From assembly GCA_016790705.1 (NCBI GenBank), contig JAEUOT010000019.1, forward strand, positions 1 through 64,000: a stretch of DNA of 64,000 bases, in the 5' to 3' direction. Source of the stretch: Hydrogenophaga sp. Lineage in GTDB: Bacteria; Pseudomonadota; Gammaproteobacteria; Burkholderiales; Burkholderiaceae_C. The notes under the pieces were generated by a model. The model had not been told where the DNA came from. It did not search any database and saw only the letters and a program-made list of their open reading frames with translations. Below are positions 24,179 to 34,504 of the stretch, piece after piece. Each line of letters begins with the position of its first letter. The stretch's first letter is position 1. A program made the position numbers and the translations under genes.

Positions 24179-25666
24179 ATGATCCGATCCCTCGTCGCCG
24201 CCGTGGCGCTGACGGCCGTGCTCAGCGGCTGCGGCACCACCGTGGTCAACCCCGTGACCGGCCAGGCCGAGCGCACGGTGATGGATGAACGTGCCGAGCT
24301 GGCCGAAGGCAAGAAGGCGCACGCCGAGGTCCTCAAGGAATACGGTGTCGTCAAGGACGAGCGCCTGCAGGCCTACGTCAACGGGATCGGACAGACCCTG
24401 GCGAAGCAGTCGCACCGCGCCAACATCCCCTGGACCTTCACCGTGCTCGACAGCCCCGAGGTCAACGCCTTTGCGCTGCCCGGAGGTTATGTCTACATCA
24501 CGCGCGGCATCCTGGCCTACATGGACAGCGAGGCCGACATGGCCGGCGTGATCGGTCACGAGATCGGCCACGTCACCGCCCGCCACGGTGCCCAGCGTGC
24601 GACCCGCCAGCAGACGGCGGGTCTGGGCGTTCTGGCCGCCACCGTGCTGGGCGCCGTGCTGGAGAGCAAGGCCGGGCTGTCGGGCGGCACCGAGATGTTC
24701 GGACAGATGGCCCAGGGCGTGGCTGCAGGCTATGTCGCGAAGTACAGCCGGGAGCAGGAGCTGCAGGCGGACAGCCTGGGTGCCGAGTACCTGGCGCGCA
24801 GCCACTATGACCCGCGCAACATGATCGACGTGATCCGCGTGCTCAAGCTGCAGGAAGCCTTCGCGGCCGACGAGGCGCGTGCCGAAGGACGGCCGGTGCC
24901 CGAGGGTGCGAACTGGCTGTCCTCCCACCCGAGCAACGACCAGCGCCTGCAGCAGATCAGTCAGAACGCCGCCAGGTACAGCGGCAGCTACGCATCCGAC
25001 GGGGCAGAGCGCTTCCACCAGGCGATCCAGGGCATGCGATTTGGCGAGAGCCCCGAACAGGGCCTCACGCGGGGCCGGAGCTTCTACCATGCCGGCCTGG
25101 GAATTGCCCTGACCGCTCCATCGGGCTGGCGCATCGACAACGAGGCCGAGGCGCTGACCATCGCCTCGCCCCAGGGCGACGCGGCCCTGCGCATGATCTC
25201 GGTGCCGCCCGATGCCGGCAGCAGCCACGAAGACATCATCCGCAACGCGCTCAAGCCCAGCGAGGGCAAGCTCACCCGGGGCACAATCAACGGCTTCGAC
25301 GCCACCCATTTCGTGGGTACCCTGCCCACCCGCAACGGCCAGGGCCAGCCGGTCGAGGTGACCGTCGTGACGGGCCCGAAGAACAACCGCTTCCTGCTGC
25401 TCTACCTCTCGCAGGACGCGGCCGCCCGCAACCGCGCCATGCCCGGTCTGCTGGCCACCGAGAAGTCCTTTCGCGCGATGACCCCGGCCGATCAGCAGGC
25501 GGCGCGTCCCTGGGCGATCCGCAGCGTGCCCATGCCGCGTGGCGGTTTCGCCGAGCTGGCGCGCCAGGCGCCGGTGCCCGAGAAGCGCCTGCAGTTGCTC
25601 AACGGCACCTGGGGCCGCAGCGATCCGCCGGCCGGGCAGATGGTCAAGACCGTGGTCGAACAATGA
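24179..25666 (+). CDS. M48-family metalloprotease lipoprotein
   Basis: A 495-aa periplasmic lipoprotein with lipobox VLSGC (Cys 18). The M48 zinc site is HEIGH at residues 127-131, and the third ligand is the Glu near residue 194 in SREQELQADSLGAEYL. After the protease domain (about to residue 280, ending with the SSHPSNDQRLQQI motif) is a roughly 200-residue C-terminal domain typical of the larger BepA/YfgC relatives without obvious TPR repeats. It probably takes part in outer-membrane protein quality control. An AGGAG site precedes the start. It is 51 bp downstream of minE. Confidence 0.87.
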   Translation: MIRSLVAAVALTAVLSGCGTTVVNPVTGQAERTVMDERAELAEGKKAHAEVLKEYGVVKDERLQAYVNGIGQTLAKQSHRANIPWTFTVLDSPEVNAFALPGGYVYITRGILAYMDSEADMAGVIGHEIGHVTARHGAQRATRQQTAGLGVLAATVLGAVLESKAGLSGGTEMFGQMAQGVAAGYVAKYSREQELQADSLGAEYLARSHYDPRNMIDVIRVLKLQEAFAADEARAEGRPVPEGANWLSSHPSNDQRLQQISQNAARYSGSYASDGAERFHQAIQGMRFGESPEQGLTRGRSFYHAGLGIALTAPSGWRIDNEAEALTIASPQGDAALRMISVPPDAGSSHEDIIRNALKPSEGKLTRGTINGFDATHFVGTLPTRNGQGQPVEVTVVTGPKNNRFLLLYLSQDAAARNRAMPGLLATEKSFRAMTPADQQAARPWAIRSVPMPRGGFAELARQAPVPEKRLQLLNGTWGRSDPPAGQMVKTVVEQ

Positions 25667-25681
25667 ATCGCTGAGGCACGC

Positions 25682-26521
25682 ATGGCCCCGAACGAACCCC
25701 AGGAACCGGTCCTTCCCCAAGGGGGCGTCGACCCCTACATCTTCATGCAGCCGACGCCGCGTGCGCCGGCCACCGAACCGCTGTTCCGGCCGCGCCAGAA
25801 GGAGGGCATCAGCGCGCTGACCGTCGGCCTGATCCTCGCGTCGGTGCTCGTCGGGCTGTTTGCGCTGGGCCAGTGGGCCTGGCTCAAGTGGATGCGACCG
25901 GCGGCAGCCGCAGAGACGGTGGCGGTGGCTGCGGCGCCTGCGCCAGCGCCCGCTGCGGTGAGCGTCCCCGCCGCCCCGGCGCCCGATGCGGCAGCGCCCG
26001 TCGCGGCCGAGGCGCCGCCGGCGGTCGTGCACCGTTGCGAGAACGCGGTCGGCGAGATCAGCTACACCGACGGCCCCTGCCCCAAGGGCACGCGCGAACA
26101 GGTGGTCAACACCGCCGAGGCGCTGCGTGTGGACGGTGAAGGCGGCGCGACCCTCTACCGCTGCAAGGGTGCGGGCCTGTTCTGGTCCGACGTGCACTGC
26201 CAGCACCGGGGCGCCTATGTGGTGAACAGCTTCACCGTGCCGGCCCGGCTGCCCCTGGCCGAGCAGATCGTGTTTGCGCAGAACCGCGAGGCCCTGCTCA
26301 AGCCGGCGCGCACCCGTGCGCCCCGCGCGGCCGAGGCGGGACCCCCGGCCCCGCCGGACGCCGCCGCCGTCAAGGCCGCCGAGTGCAAAGGACTCGGGGA
26401 GAAAGTCGCCGCGCTGGACGACTATGCGCGCCAGCCCCTGACGGGCCAGGAGCAGGACCGCGTCAGCCGCCAGCGGCGCGAGCTGCGCGACCAGCAGTTC
26501 CGGCGGGGCTGCGGTCGCTGA
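25682..26521 (+). CDS. Membrane-anchored DUF4124-like protein
   Basis: A 279-aa protein with one transmembrane helix near residues 40-60 (ALTVGLILASVLVGLFALGQW), an Ala/Pro-rich linker and a periplasmic C-terminal part. The HRCENAVGEISYTDGPCPKGT segment is the DUF4124 pattern, and a second Cys pair occurs in YRCKGAGLFWSDVHC. The tail is helical and charged. The function is unknown. It follows the protease gene by 15 bp and is likely co-transcribed. Confidence 0.7.
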   Translation: MAPNEPQEPVLPQGGVDPYIFMQPTPRAPATEPLFRPRQKEGISALTVGLILASVLVGLFALGQWAWLKWMRPAAAAETVAVAAAPAPAPAAVSVPAAPAPDAAAPVAAEAPPAVVHRCENAVGEISYTDGPCPKGTREQVVNTAEALRVDGEGGATLYRCKGAGLFWSDVHCQHRGAYVVNSFTVPARLPLAEQIVFAQNREALLKPARTRAPRAAEAGPPAPPDAAAVKAAECKGLGEKVAALDDYARQPLTGQEQDRVSRQRRELRDQQFRRGCGR

Positions 26522-26530
26522 GGCCCGGCC

Positions 26531-27334
26531 TCACATGCCCATGCCGCCGTCCACCGGCAGGCCGGCGCCGGTGATGAAACGCGCGGCGTCGGAACACAGG
26601 AACACCACCGCATCGGCCATGTCGGCCACCGTGCCCAGGCGCCCCAGCGGCGTCTGCGCCACGATCGCGCCGACGGCGGCCTCCGGCGTCGGGAACAGCC
26701 CGGCAGCGACCACATCGGCCGCCAGCTTCATGCCCATGTCGGTCGGCACCAGGCCCGGGTAGACGCAGTTCACGCGCACCCCGTGGCCGAGCTGGCCCGC
26801 TTCCATCGCCGCCACCCGGGTCAGGCGGTCGACCGCCGACTTGGTGGCCGAATAACCGGCGATCGCCGGGAAGGCGATGGTGGCGGCGACCGATGCGACG
26901 TTGACGACCGCGCCGCCCCGACCCGCCAGGCCCCCCGGCCGCATGGCGCGGAACGCGTGCTTGAGGCCCAGCGCGGTGCCGACGATGTTCACATCCAGCA
27001 TGCGCCGCAGCGCCAGCGGGTCGATCTCCGTGACCAGCGCCGTCTCCTCGACCCCGGCGTTGTTGATCAGGATGTCGAAGCCGCCGAAGCGGCTGTGGGT
27101 GGCGGACACGGCGGCCAGCCAGCCGGCCTCGTCGGTGACGTCCAGTTGCGCGAAGGCGGCCTGCGCGCCGGTCGCGGCGATGGCCTGTGCCGTCGCGCGC
27201 CCGGTGTCTTCGAGGATGTCGCCGATCATCACGGCCGCGCCGGCCGCCGCCAGGGCCTGCGCCATGCCGGCGCCCAGGCCGCGTGCGCCGCCGGTGACCA
27301 GGGCGGTGCGGCCCTGCAAAGAGAGTTCTGACAT
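26531..27334 (-). CDS. SDR-family NAD(P)-dependent oxidoreductase
   Basis: A 267-aa classical short-chain dehydrogenase. The cofactor motif is TGGARGLGAG near residue 15, followed by NNAGVEE, the catalytic Ser in VNVASVAATIAFP and the YSATK pair. The Asp after the second strand (GDILED) suggests NAD(H). The substrate is not evident. It converges on the DUF4124-like gene with a 9-bp gap and lies downstream of the DAHP synthase gene in the same direction. Confidence 0.85.
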   Translation of the reverse strand: MSELSLQGRTALVTGGARGLGAGMAQALAAAGAAVMIGDILEDTGRATAQAIAATGAQAAFAQLDVTDEAGWLAAVSATHSRFGGFDILINNAGVEETALVTEIDPLALRRMLDVNIVGTALGLKHAFRAMRPGGLAGRGGAVVNVASVAATIAFPAIAGYSATKSAVDRLTRVAAMEAGQLGHGVRVNCVYPGLVPTDMGMKLAADVVAAGLFPTPEAAVGAIVAQTPLGRLGTVADMADAVVFLCSDAARFITGAGLPVDGGMGM

Positions 27335-27394
27335 GTTGGGGCTCCAGTGAAATTCACGGCCTCCCTGGCCGCGGCCCCATTGTGAACCCGCCGC

Positions 27395-28492
<1,098 letters not shown>

Positions 28493-28525
28493 GGGGCGAT
28501 TGTCGCCGCCCGCTCCGGGCCGGGG

Positions 28526-28996
28526 TCAGAGCCGGCGGAAGCGCACCGGCTGGCGTGCCCAGTAGCGGTTGTCCAGCCGGTCCAGCCGCACCGTGCCGCC
28601 GGTCGACGGCGCGTGCACGAAGCGGCCCTCGCCGACGTAGATGCCGGCGTGCCAGGCCGGGTCGTCGCCAAAGATCACCAGGTCGCCGGTGCGCAGCTCG
28701 CCCGCATCCACCGGCTCGCCGAAGCCCGCGAGCTGGGCCACGGTGCGCGGCGGGGTCACGCCGGCGCGGTGCCGGTACACGTAGCCGATCAGCCCGCTGC
28801 AGTCGAAGCCGCTGTCGGGCGTATTGCCGCCCCAGCGGTAGGGGGTGCCGACCAGGCCCATGGCGTGGATGGCGATGTCGCTGCTTTGCCCGGACGAGAG
28901 CACGGACACGGAAGGGGCGCGGCCCGGCGGCGCGCTGCCGCAGGCGACCAGCAGCAGGGCGCTGGCCAGGCTCAGGATGAGCGCTTGGGTTCGCAT
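28526..28996 (-). CDS. NlpC/P60-family lipoprotein peptidase
   Basis: A 156-aa lipoprotein with lipobox LLVAC. The NlpC/P60 domain contains the catalytic Cys in GFDCSGLIGYVYRH, the His in WHAGIYVGEGRFVHAP and a supporting RTGDLVIF strand. It should cleave the peptide stems of murein (D-Glu--meso-DAP bonds) in the periplasm. The start chosen has GAGGA about 10 bp upstream; the longer frame adds no sensible sequence. It lies 31 bp after the P-type ATPase gene. Confidence 0.88.
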   Translation of the reverse strand: MRTQALILSLASALLLVACGSAPPGRAPSVSVLSSGQSSDIAIHAMGLVGTPYRWGGNTPDSGFDCSGLIGYVYRHRAGVTPPRTVAQLAGFGEPVDAGELRTGDLVIFGDDPAWHAGIYVGEGRFVHAPSTGGTVRLDRLDNRYWARQPVRFRRL

Positions 28997-29027
28997 CAGG
29001 GACAGATCCTCAACAGGTTCGCAAGGT

Positions 29028-31748
29028 TCACAGCCGGCGCACCCCCCCGCCGCGCAGCAGCGCCTTCTCCAGCTCCACCAGCAGGAAGGTGGCCGCACCC
29101 ATGGCCAGCACCATGCCCCAGGACGCGGCGTCCAGCGCCGTGGTCTGGAACAGGGCCTGCAGCGGCGGCGCGTAGGTGAAGGCCAGTTGCACCAGCAACA
29201 GCAGACCCGCCACCAGCAGCGTCACCGGGTTGCCGGTCAGCGTCTCCAGGCGCCAGGCGTGGCGGGTGAAGTGGCGCACGTTGAACAGGTAGAACAGCTC
29301 GCAGGCCACCAGCGCATTCACCGCTGCGGTGCGCGCGGTCTCCAGTGTCGAACCGCGCGCGAGTTCCCAGTGGAACACCCAGAACGTCGCCGCGATGATC
29401 AGTGCGATCACGAACAGCACGCGTGCGCCCAGCGCCCGGGTGACGACGGACTCGTCCGGCGGCCGCGGCGGGTGCTGCATCACATGCGGTTCGGCCGGCT
29501 CGAAGGCCAGCGCCAGGGCCAGCGTCACCGCCGTCACCGTGTTCACCCACAGGATCTGCCCTGCCGTCACCGGCAGCGGCAGGCCGGCGAAGATGGCCAG
29601 CAGGATCACACCCGCCTCGCCGCCGTTGGTGGGCAGCATGAACATCAGCGACTTCTTGATGTTGTCGTAGACCACCCGACCCTGGCGCACGGCGCGCGCG
29701 ATGGTGGCGAAGTTGTCGTCGGTCAGCACCAGGTCGGCCGCTTCGCGCGCCGCGTCCGTGCCCTTGCCGCCCATGGCGACGCCGACGTCGGCGGCCTTGA
29801 GCGCTGGCGCGTCGTTGACCCCGTCGCCGGTCATCGCCACGAGCTGGCCCTCGGCCTGCAGCGCGGCGATCAGCCGCAGCTTGTGTTCGGGGCTGGCGCG
29901 TGCGAACACGTCGGTGGCCATCACCGCGCGGCGCAGCGCCGCGTCGTTCAGCGTGTCGATGGTGTCGCCCGTCAGCGTGCCCTCGGCCCGCAGCCCCAGT
30001 TGGCGGCCGATGGCCGAGGCCGTCACCGCGTGGTCGCCGGTGATCATCTTCACGCGGATGCCGGCCCGCTGGCATTCGGCCACCGCGGCCACCGCCTCGT
30101 CGCGCGGCGGGTCGATGATGCCCACCAGGCCCAGCAGCTCGAAGCGCGGCCTGAGGTCGTCCAGCGTCACCTCATGGCGGTCGGCCGTGCCCTCGCCGCG
30201 CGCCAGGGCCAGCACGCGTTCCCCGGCCCCGGCCGCGCGTTCGATGGCGGCCAGCCATCGCGCCCGGTCCAGCGGGCGGCCGCCGGCTTCACAGGTGCAC
30301 AGCGCGAGCACACGCTCAGGCGCGCCCTTGAGCAGCAATTCGTGGTGACCGGCGTGGTCGTGGTGCAGCGTGACCATGAGCTGCCGTTCGGACTCGAAAG
30401 GAATCGCGTCCAGCCGCAGGAAGGTCCGGGCCGCGTCGGCCGCGTCCAGCCCGGCCTTGTGGGCCAGCGTCACCAGCGCCCCTTCCGTGGGATCACCCGT
30501 GAGCGTCCACTGGCCTCCGCGCTCTGTTGTCCCCGCCTCGCGGTGGATGCGCGCGTCGTTGCACAGCAGCGCGCAGTGCAGCAGGGCCTGCAGCGCCGGG
30601 TCGCTGTCGGGGTGCAGCACCGAACCGTCCTGCGCATGAAAGCCGCCCTCGGGCGCGTAGCCGGTACCGGTCACGCTCAGCTCGTGCGCCGGCAGCACCA
30701 CGCGCACCGCCGTCATCTCGTTGCGCGTGAGCGTGCCGGTCTTGTCGCTGCAGATCACCGTGACCGAGCCCAGCGACTCCACCGCCGGCAGGCGGCGCAC
30801 GATGGCCTGCTTGTGCGCCATCGCCCGTGTGCCGATCGCCAGCACGATGGTCACCACCGCCGGCATGCCTTCGGGAATGGCGGCCACCGCCAGCCCGACC
30901 ACCGCGAGGAAAACATCGAACAGCGGCAGGCCGGCCACGAGGTGGCCCCAGGCCAGGGTCAGCAGCGAGACGCCGAGGATGAAGACCGTGATCTGGCGCG
31001 CGAAACGGTCGAGCCGGCGCGTCAGCGGCGTGGCCAGTGTCTGCACGCCGCTGACGAGCTGGCCGATGTGGCCGATCTCGGTCGCGCTGCCGGTGGCCAC
31101 CACCACGCCGCAGCCGTTGCCGTACGCCACCAGCGTGCCCGAGAAGGCGATGCCTTGCCGGTCGGCGACGGGGGCGCTGGCGGCGGTCGCGCCGGTGTCC
31201 TTGTCGACCGCAGCCGATTCACCGGTCAGCGCGGCCTCCACCGTGCGCAGGTTGCGGGCCTGCAGCAGGCGCAGGTCGGCCGGCACGCGGTCGCCTGGCT
31301 CCAGCCAGACGATGTCGCCGGGCACCAGCTCGCCGGCGTCGATCTGGTGGCGCTCGCCCCCGCGCTGCACTGTGGCCCGCGCGGCCAGCATGCCGCGCAC
31401 CGCCGCCAGCGCCTGTTCCGCCTTGCCTTCCTGGATGTGGCCGATCAGCGCATTGATCAGCACCACACCCAGGATCACCCCCGCGTCCACATGGCTGCCC
31501 AGCAGCAGGGTGGCCAGTCCCGCGACCAGCAGCACGTAGATCAGCGGGTTGTGGAACTGGAGCAGGAACCGCAGCCATGGCGGCCGGCGCGGTGGATCGG
31601 GCAGGCGGTTGGCGCCGTGCCGGGCTCGTCGCCGTGCCACCTCGGCGGCATCCAGCCCGTCGGCCGGGTCGACCTGCAGCCGCTGCAGGACCTCTCCGCC
31701 ATCCAGCGCGTGCCAGTGCGGTGTCGAAGTCAGCAGGGATTCGCTCAT
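29028..31748 (-). CDS. P2-type cation-transporting ATPase (PacL/SERCA-like)
   Basis: A 906-aa P-type ATPase. In order it has an N-terminal cation-ATPase domain, the actuator LTGESAAVDKD, the M4 motif IPEGMPAVVTIVLAIGTRAMA that forms half of the Ca site in SERCA, DKTGTLTRNEMTA with phosphorylated Asp at about residue 335, MITGDHAVTA and [18 protein letters not shown]. In M6 the sequence is ILWVNTVTAVTLALAL; SERCA has Asp where Ala follows the VT pair, so the second Ca site looks incomplete and the ion is uncertain. It sits between the exonuclease and the NlpC/P60 gene in one direction. Confidence 0.85.
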   Translation of the reverse strand: MSESLLTSTPHWHALDGGEVLQRLQVDPADGLDAAEVARRRARHGANRLPDPPRRPPWLRFLLQFHNPLIYVLLVAGLATLLLGSHVDAGVILGVVLINALIGHIQEGKAEQALAAVRGMLAARATVQRGGERHQIDAGELVPGDIVWLEPGDRVPADLRLLQARNLRTVEAALTGESAAVDKDTGATAASAPVADRQGIAFSGTLVAYGNGCGVVVATGSATEIGHIGQLVSGVQTLATPLTRRLDRFARQITVFILGVSLLTLAWGHLVAGLPLFDVFLAVVGLAVAAIPEGMPAVVTIVLAIGTRAMAHKQAIVRRLPAVESLGSVTVICSDKTGTLTRNEMTAVRVVLPAHELSVTGTGYAPEGGFHAQDGSVLHPDSDPALQALLHCALLCNDARIHREAGTTERGGQWTLTGDPTEGALVTLAHKAGLDAADAARTFLRLDAIPFESERQLMVTLHHDHAGHHELLLKGAPERVLALCTCEAGGRPLDRARWLAAIERAAGAGERVLALARGEGTADRHEVTLDDLRPRFELLGLVGIIDPPRDEAVAAVAECQRAGIRVKMITGDHAVTASAIGRQLGLRAEGTLTGDTIDTLNDAALRRAVMATDVFARASPEHKLRLIAALQAEGQLVAMTGDGVNDAPALKAADVGVAMGGKGTDAAREAADLVLTDDNFATIARAVRQGRVVYDNIKKSLMFMLPTNGGEAGVILLAIFAGLPLPVTAGQILWVNTVTAVTLALALAFEPAEPHVMQHPPRPPDESVVTRALGARVLFVIALIIAATFWVFHWELARGSTLETARTAAVNALVACELFYLFNVRHFTRHAWRLETLTGNPVTLLVAGLLLLVQLAFTYAPPLQALFQTTALDAASWGMVLAMGAATFLLVELEKALLRGGGVRRL

Positions 31749-31754
31749 GCCGGT

Positions 31755-32366
31755 TCAGGAAGGACGGGCCGGTCCGAGCAGCCTCGGCAGCGCGGCCTTG
31801 CTGCATTTCTGCAGGCTGCACAGAAAGTCGTGGTCCGGCCGCGCCACGCCGTGGCGCAGCATCAGGTCGTGCCGGATGCGGCCCAGCAGCTCGGCCGCCA
31901 TCTCGGCGTCGGCCAGGGCGCGGTGGGCGCGGCCGGTGCGCGGCAGGCCCAGCCAGTCGACCAGCGCACCGAGCTTGTGGCTCGGCGCCTCGGGATAGAT
32001 CCGGCGCGAGAGCAGCACCGTGCAGGCGTAGCTGTGCAGGGCGGGCAGGCCGCAGCGCGCCAGCTCCGCCTGCCAGTAGCGGCGGTCGAACGAGGCGTTG
32101 TGCGCCACCATCGGCGCGTCGCCCACGAAGCGCGCCGCCTCCGCCATCACCTGCCCGGCCGGCGGCGCGGCCTGCACCATCGCGTTGGTGATGCCGGTCA
32201 GTTGCGTGATGAAGGCCGGGATGCGCACGCCCGCGTTCATCAGGCTCTGGAACCGGTCGACCACGCGCCCGCCCTCGGTCATCACGATCGCGACCTCGGT
32301 CGCGCGGTCGCCCAGGCCGGGTGAGGTGCCCGTGGTTTCGAAGTCGATGACGGCGATGCGGCTCAT
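31755..32366 (-). CDS. DEDDh 3'-5' exonuclease (DnaQ-like)
   Basis: A 203-aa exonuclease of the DnaQ/epsilon superfamily. Motif I is VIDFETTG (Asp8, Glu10), motif II is in MVAHNASFDRRYW, and motif III is GRAHRALADAEMA with the His of the DEDDh class. The C-terminal 40 residues contain several cysteines (FLCSLQKCSKA). Its start overlaps the stop of the histidine kinase gene by 4 bp (ATGA), so it is translationally coupled to a two-component system, which is unusual for an exonuclease. It could be a stand-alone repair or RNA-turnover enzyme. Confidence 0.85.
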   Translation of the reverse strand: MSRIAVIDFETTGTSPGLGDRATEVAIVMTEGGRVVDRFQSLMNAGVRIPAFITQLTGITNAMVQAAPPAGQVMAEAARFVGDAPMVAHNASFDRRYWQAELARCGLPALHSYACTVLLSRRIYPEAPSHKLGALVDWLGLPRTGRAHRALADAEMAAELLGRIRHDLMLRHGVARPDHDFLCSLQKCSKAALPRLLGPARPS

Positions 32367-34504
32367 GAAGCGGTGCGGGAAGTGGCGCGCGGCAGGCGCA
32401 GCGTGAAGCGCACGCCGTCCGCGGTGTTGGCGGCCGTGATGGTGCCACCCATCTTGGCCATGTAGGTGCGTGCGACGAACAGGCCCTGGCCCCGGCCTTC
32501 GCCCTGGGCGCCTGCGGTACCGTCGCTGACGCCGTATTCGAAGATCTTGTCCAGCATGTCATCGGCGATTGCCGGGCCGCGGTTGTGCACGCCAACCGCC
32601 ACCATGTTTTCATCGGGCGACAGCGTCAGCGTGATGGCCGAGCCCTCGGGGCGGTAGCGGTCGGCGTTGCGCAGCACGTGCGTCACCACGTCTTCCAGCG
32701 AATGCTCGTCGGCCTGCACCCAGACCGGCGCGCCGGCCGGGGCATAGCGGACGTCGGCGATGCCCGCGTACGGCGCGTTCTCGGCCACGTGGGTGAGGAA
32801 ATTGTCGATGTCCAGCGCGTCCGTCTCCACCGTGGCGGCCGTGATCGCCTCGCTCGGCGAGGCGGTGCCGTACAGCACGCGCACCGCCTGCTGCATGCGC
32901 TGCACATAGCGGTGGCTCGGGTCGGCCGCGTCGCCGTGCAGCACCATCAGCGACTGCAGCGGCGACATGATCTCGTGGCCCACGGCCTGCCACATGTCGC
33001 GCTCCTGCTCGTTGCGCAGGTGCTCGCGCCGCACGCCTTCCTTGACCCGCTGCAGCAGCGCCGCCAGCGAGCCGGCGAGGATGCCCATCTCGTCGCGGCC
33101 ACGCAGGTCGCTCACGTCCAGCTCGCCCAGGCGGCGCTCCACCTGCGGGTCCTGCATGTTGTAGTTCAGCGCCGCGGCGCGCTTGGTCAGCAGCGCGACC
33201 GGGCGGATCAGGCCCAGCTCGATCACCAGCCAGGCCAGGAAGATCGCGGCCAGCATGGCGCCCACGGTCCAGCTCATGCGCGTCGCGGTGGCGCTGAGCT
33301 GGCGGTCGATGCTGGCCAGGTCGCCGGTCAGGGTGAGCCGGTAGCGGCCGCTGGAACTGGTGAGGTTCTCGCTGGCCTGCACCTGCGTGCGGGTGTCGGC
33401 CGAGGGCAGGCGCAGGATCAGGCGCGTGAGCCACGGGGCCGCGCGCTCGTCCGCCGCCGACTGCCCGCGCAACTGGGTGACCAGTTGCGGCGCGCTGCTG
33501 TCGAGGCGTTCGATGCGCAACACCTCGCCGCCCGACAAAGACCCGGCCAGATGCTGCAGCGAAAAGGGCTGCACCGCGCCGGCCCGCGCGCTGTCGAACT
33601 GCACCACGCCGTCCGGGCCCAGCCATTGCAGGTGCAGCCGCGTGCGCTCCAGCCCGGCCGGCGGCCAGTTGCGCGACGGCGAGGCAAACAGGGCGCTGCG
33701 CCAGGCCTCGACCGGCACCCGCAGCGACAGCAGCGAGCGGCGCGCGCAATCGGGCAGCGCCTCGCCGGGCCGTGCGCAGGCCGCTTCCTGCCAGAGCCAG
33801 CCACGGAAGTCGCGCACCGGCAGCGCGCCCTTGAGCAGTGCTGCGCCCTCGCCGACAAAACCGGTGACGCGGCCGCGCAGCCCGCCGTCGGCGGCATCGA
33901 CCGGCGCGTCCGACGGCGCCTCGAAAGGCGCGACCCAGTGCTCGATGGCACCGTCGCCGGTCTCGGCGCTGACCACCGCATGGCTCACCGGCGCCAGGTC
34001 CAGCGTGCCCGGTTCGCGCGCCACCGCCGGTGGCAGCACCAGATCGGCCACCAGGTAGACCACGCCCCCCGCATACGCGCTGTTGCCCACGCCCGCACAG
34101 AGCTGGCCACCGTCGTCGGGCCAGTGCACCGCGCAGCCGCTCATTTCCACCGCCTGCCGGGCCTTGAACGGATCGGAATAGTCGAGCGCGGAAAACGGCA
34201 GCACCACCGGCACCAGACCGCCCTCGGCCGTGGGCGCAGCGCCCGCGTTCACCAGCGCCAGTTGACCGCTGGGGTGGCGCAACTGCGCGACCAGGGTCGA
34301 CAGCGTCTGGCGAAAACCCGCCTCGTAGCGTTCGCGGCTGCGCTGCTTTTCCTCGGCCAGCAGCGTCAGCGCCAGCCCCACCACCGCCAGGCCGAGCAGC
34401 AGGAACACGCCGTGGAACACGATGCGCCGCCGGAACGCCGCCAGCGGCAGCCGCGGCAGCGTCAGCGCCGGCAGCGAGGGCAGATCCAGCGGGCCGAACT
34501 TCAT
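32363..34504 (-). CDS. Sensor histidine kinase
   Basis: A 713-aa membrane histidine kinase. It has a transmembrane helix near residues 25-50, a large sensor region (about 50-410), a second helix near 415-435, a HAMP-like linker, a dimerisation/phosphoacceptor helix with VGHEIMSPLQS (His at about residue 510), and a C-terminal ATPase with NADRYRPEGSAITL (N box) and GRGQGLFVARTYMAKMGG (G box). It overlaps the response-regulator gene by 4 bp. The sensed signal is unknown; no recognised small-ligand domain was identified in the sensor region. Confidence 0.88.
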   Translation of the reverse strand: MKFGPLDLPSLPALTLPRLPLAAFRRRIVFHGVFLLLGLAVVGLALTLLAEEKQRSRERYEAGFRQTLSTLVAQLRHPSGQLALVNAGAAPTAEGGLVPVVLPFSALDYSDPFKARQAVEMSGCAVHWPDDGGQLCAGVGNSAYAGGVVYLVADLVLPPAVAREPGTLDLAPVSHAVVSAETGDGAIEHWVAPFEAPSDAPVDAADGGLRGRVTGFVGEGAALLKGALPVRDFRGWLWQEAACARPGEALPDCARRSLLSLRVPVEAWRSALFASPSRNWPPAGLERTRLHLQWLGPDGVVQFDSARAGAVQPFSLQHLAGSLSGGEVLRIERLDSSAPQLVTQLRGQSAADERAAPWLTRLILRLPSADTRTQVQASENLTSSSGRYRLTLTGDLASIDRQLSATATRMSWTVGAMLAAIFLAWLVIELGLIRPVALLTKRAAALNYNMQDPQVERRLGELDVSDLRGRDEMGILAGSLAALLQRVKEGVRREHLRNEQERDMWQAVGHEIMSPLQSLMVLHGDAADPSHRYVQRMQQAVRVLYGTASPSEAITAATVETDALDIDNFLTHVAENAPYAGIADVRYAPAGAPVWVQADEHSLEDVVTHVLRNADRYRPEGSAITLTLSPDENMVAVGVHNRGPAIADDMLDKIFEYGVSDGTAGAQGEGRGQGLFVARTYMAKMGGTITAANTADGVRFTLRLPRATSRTAS

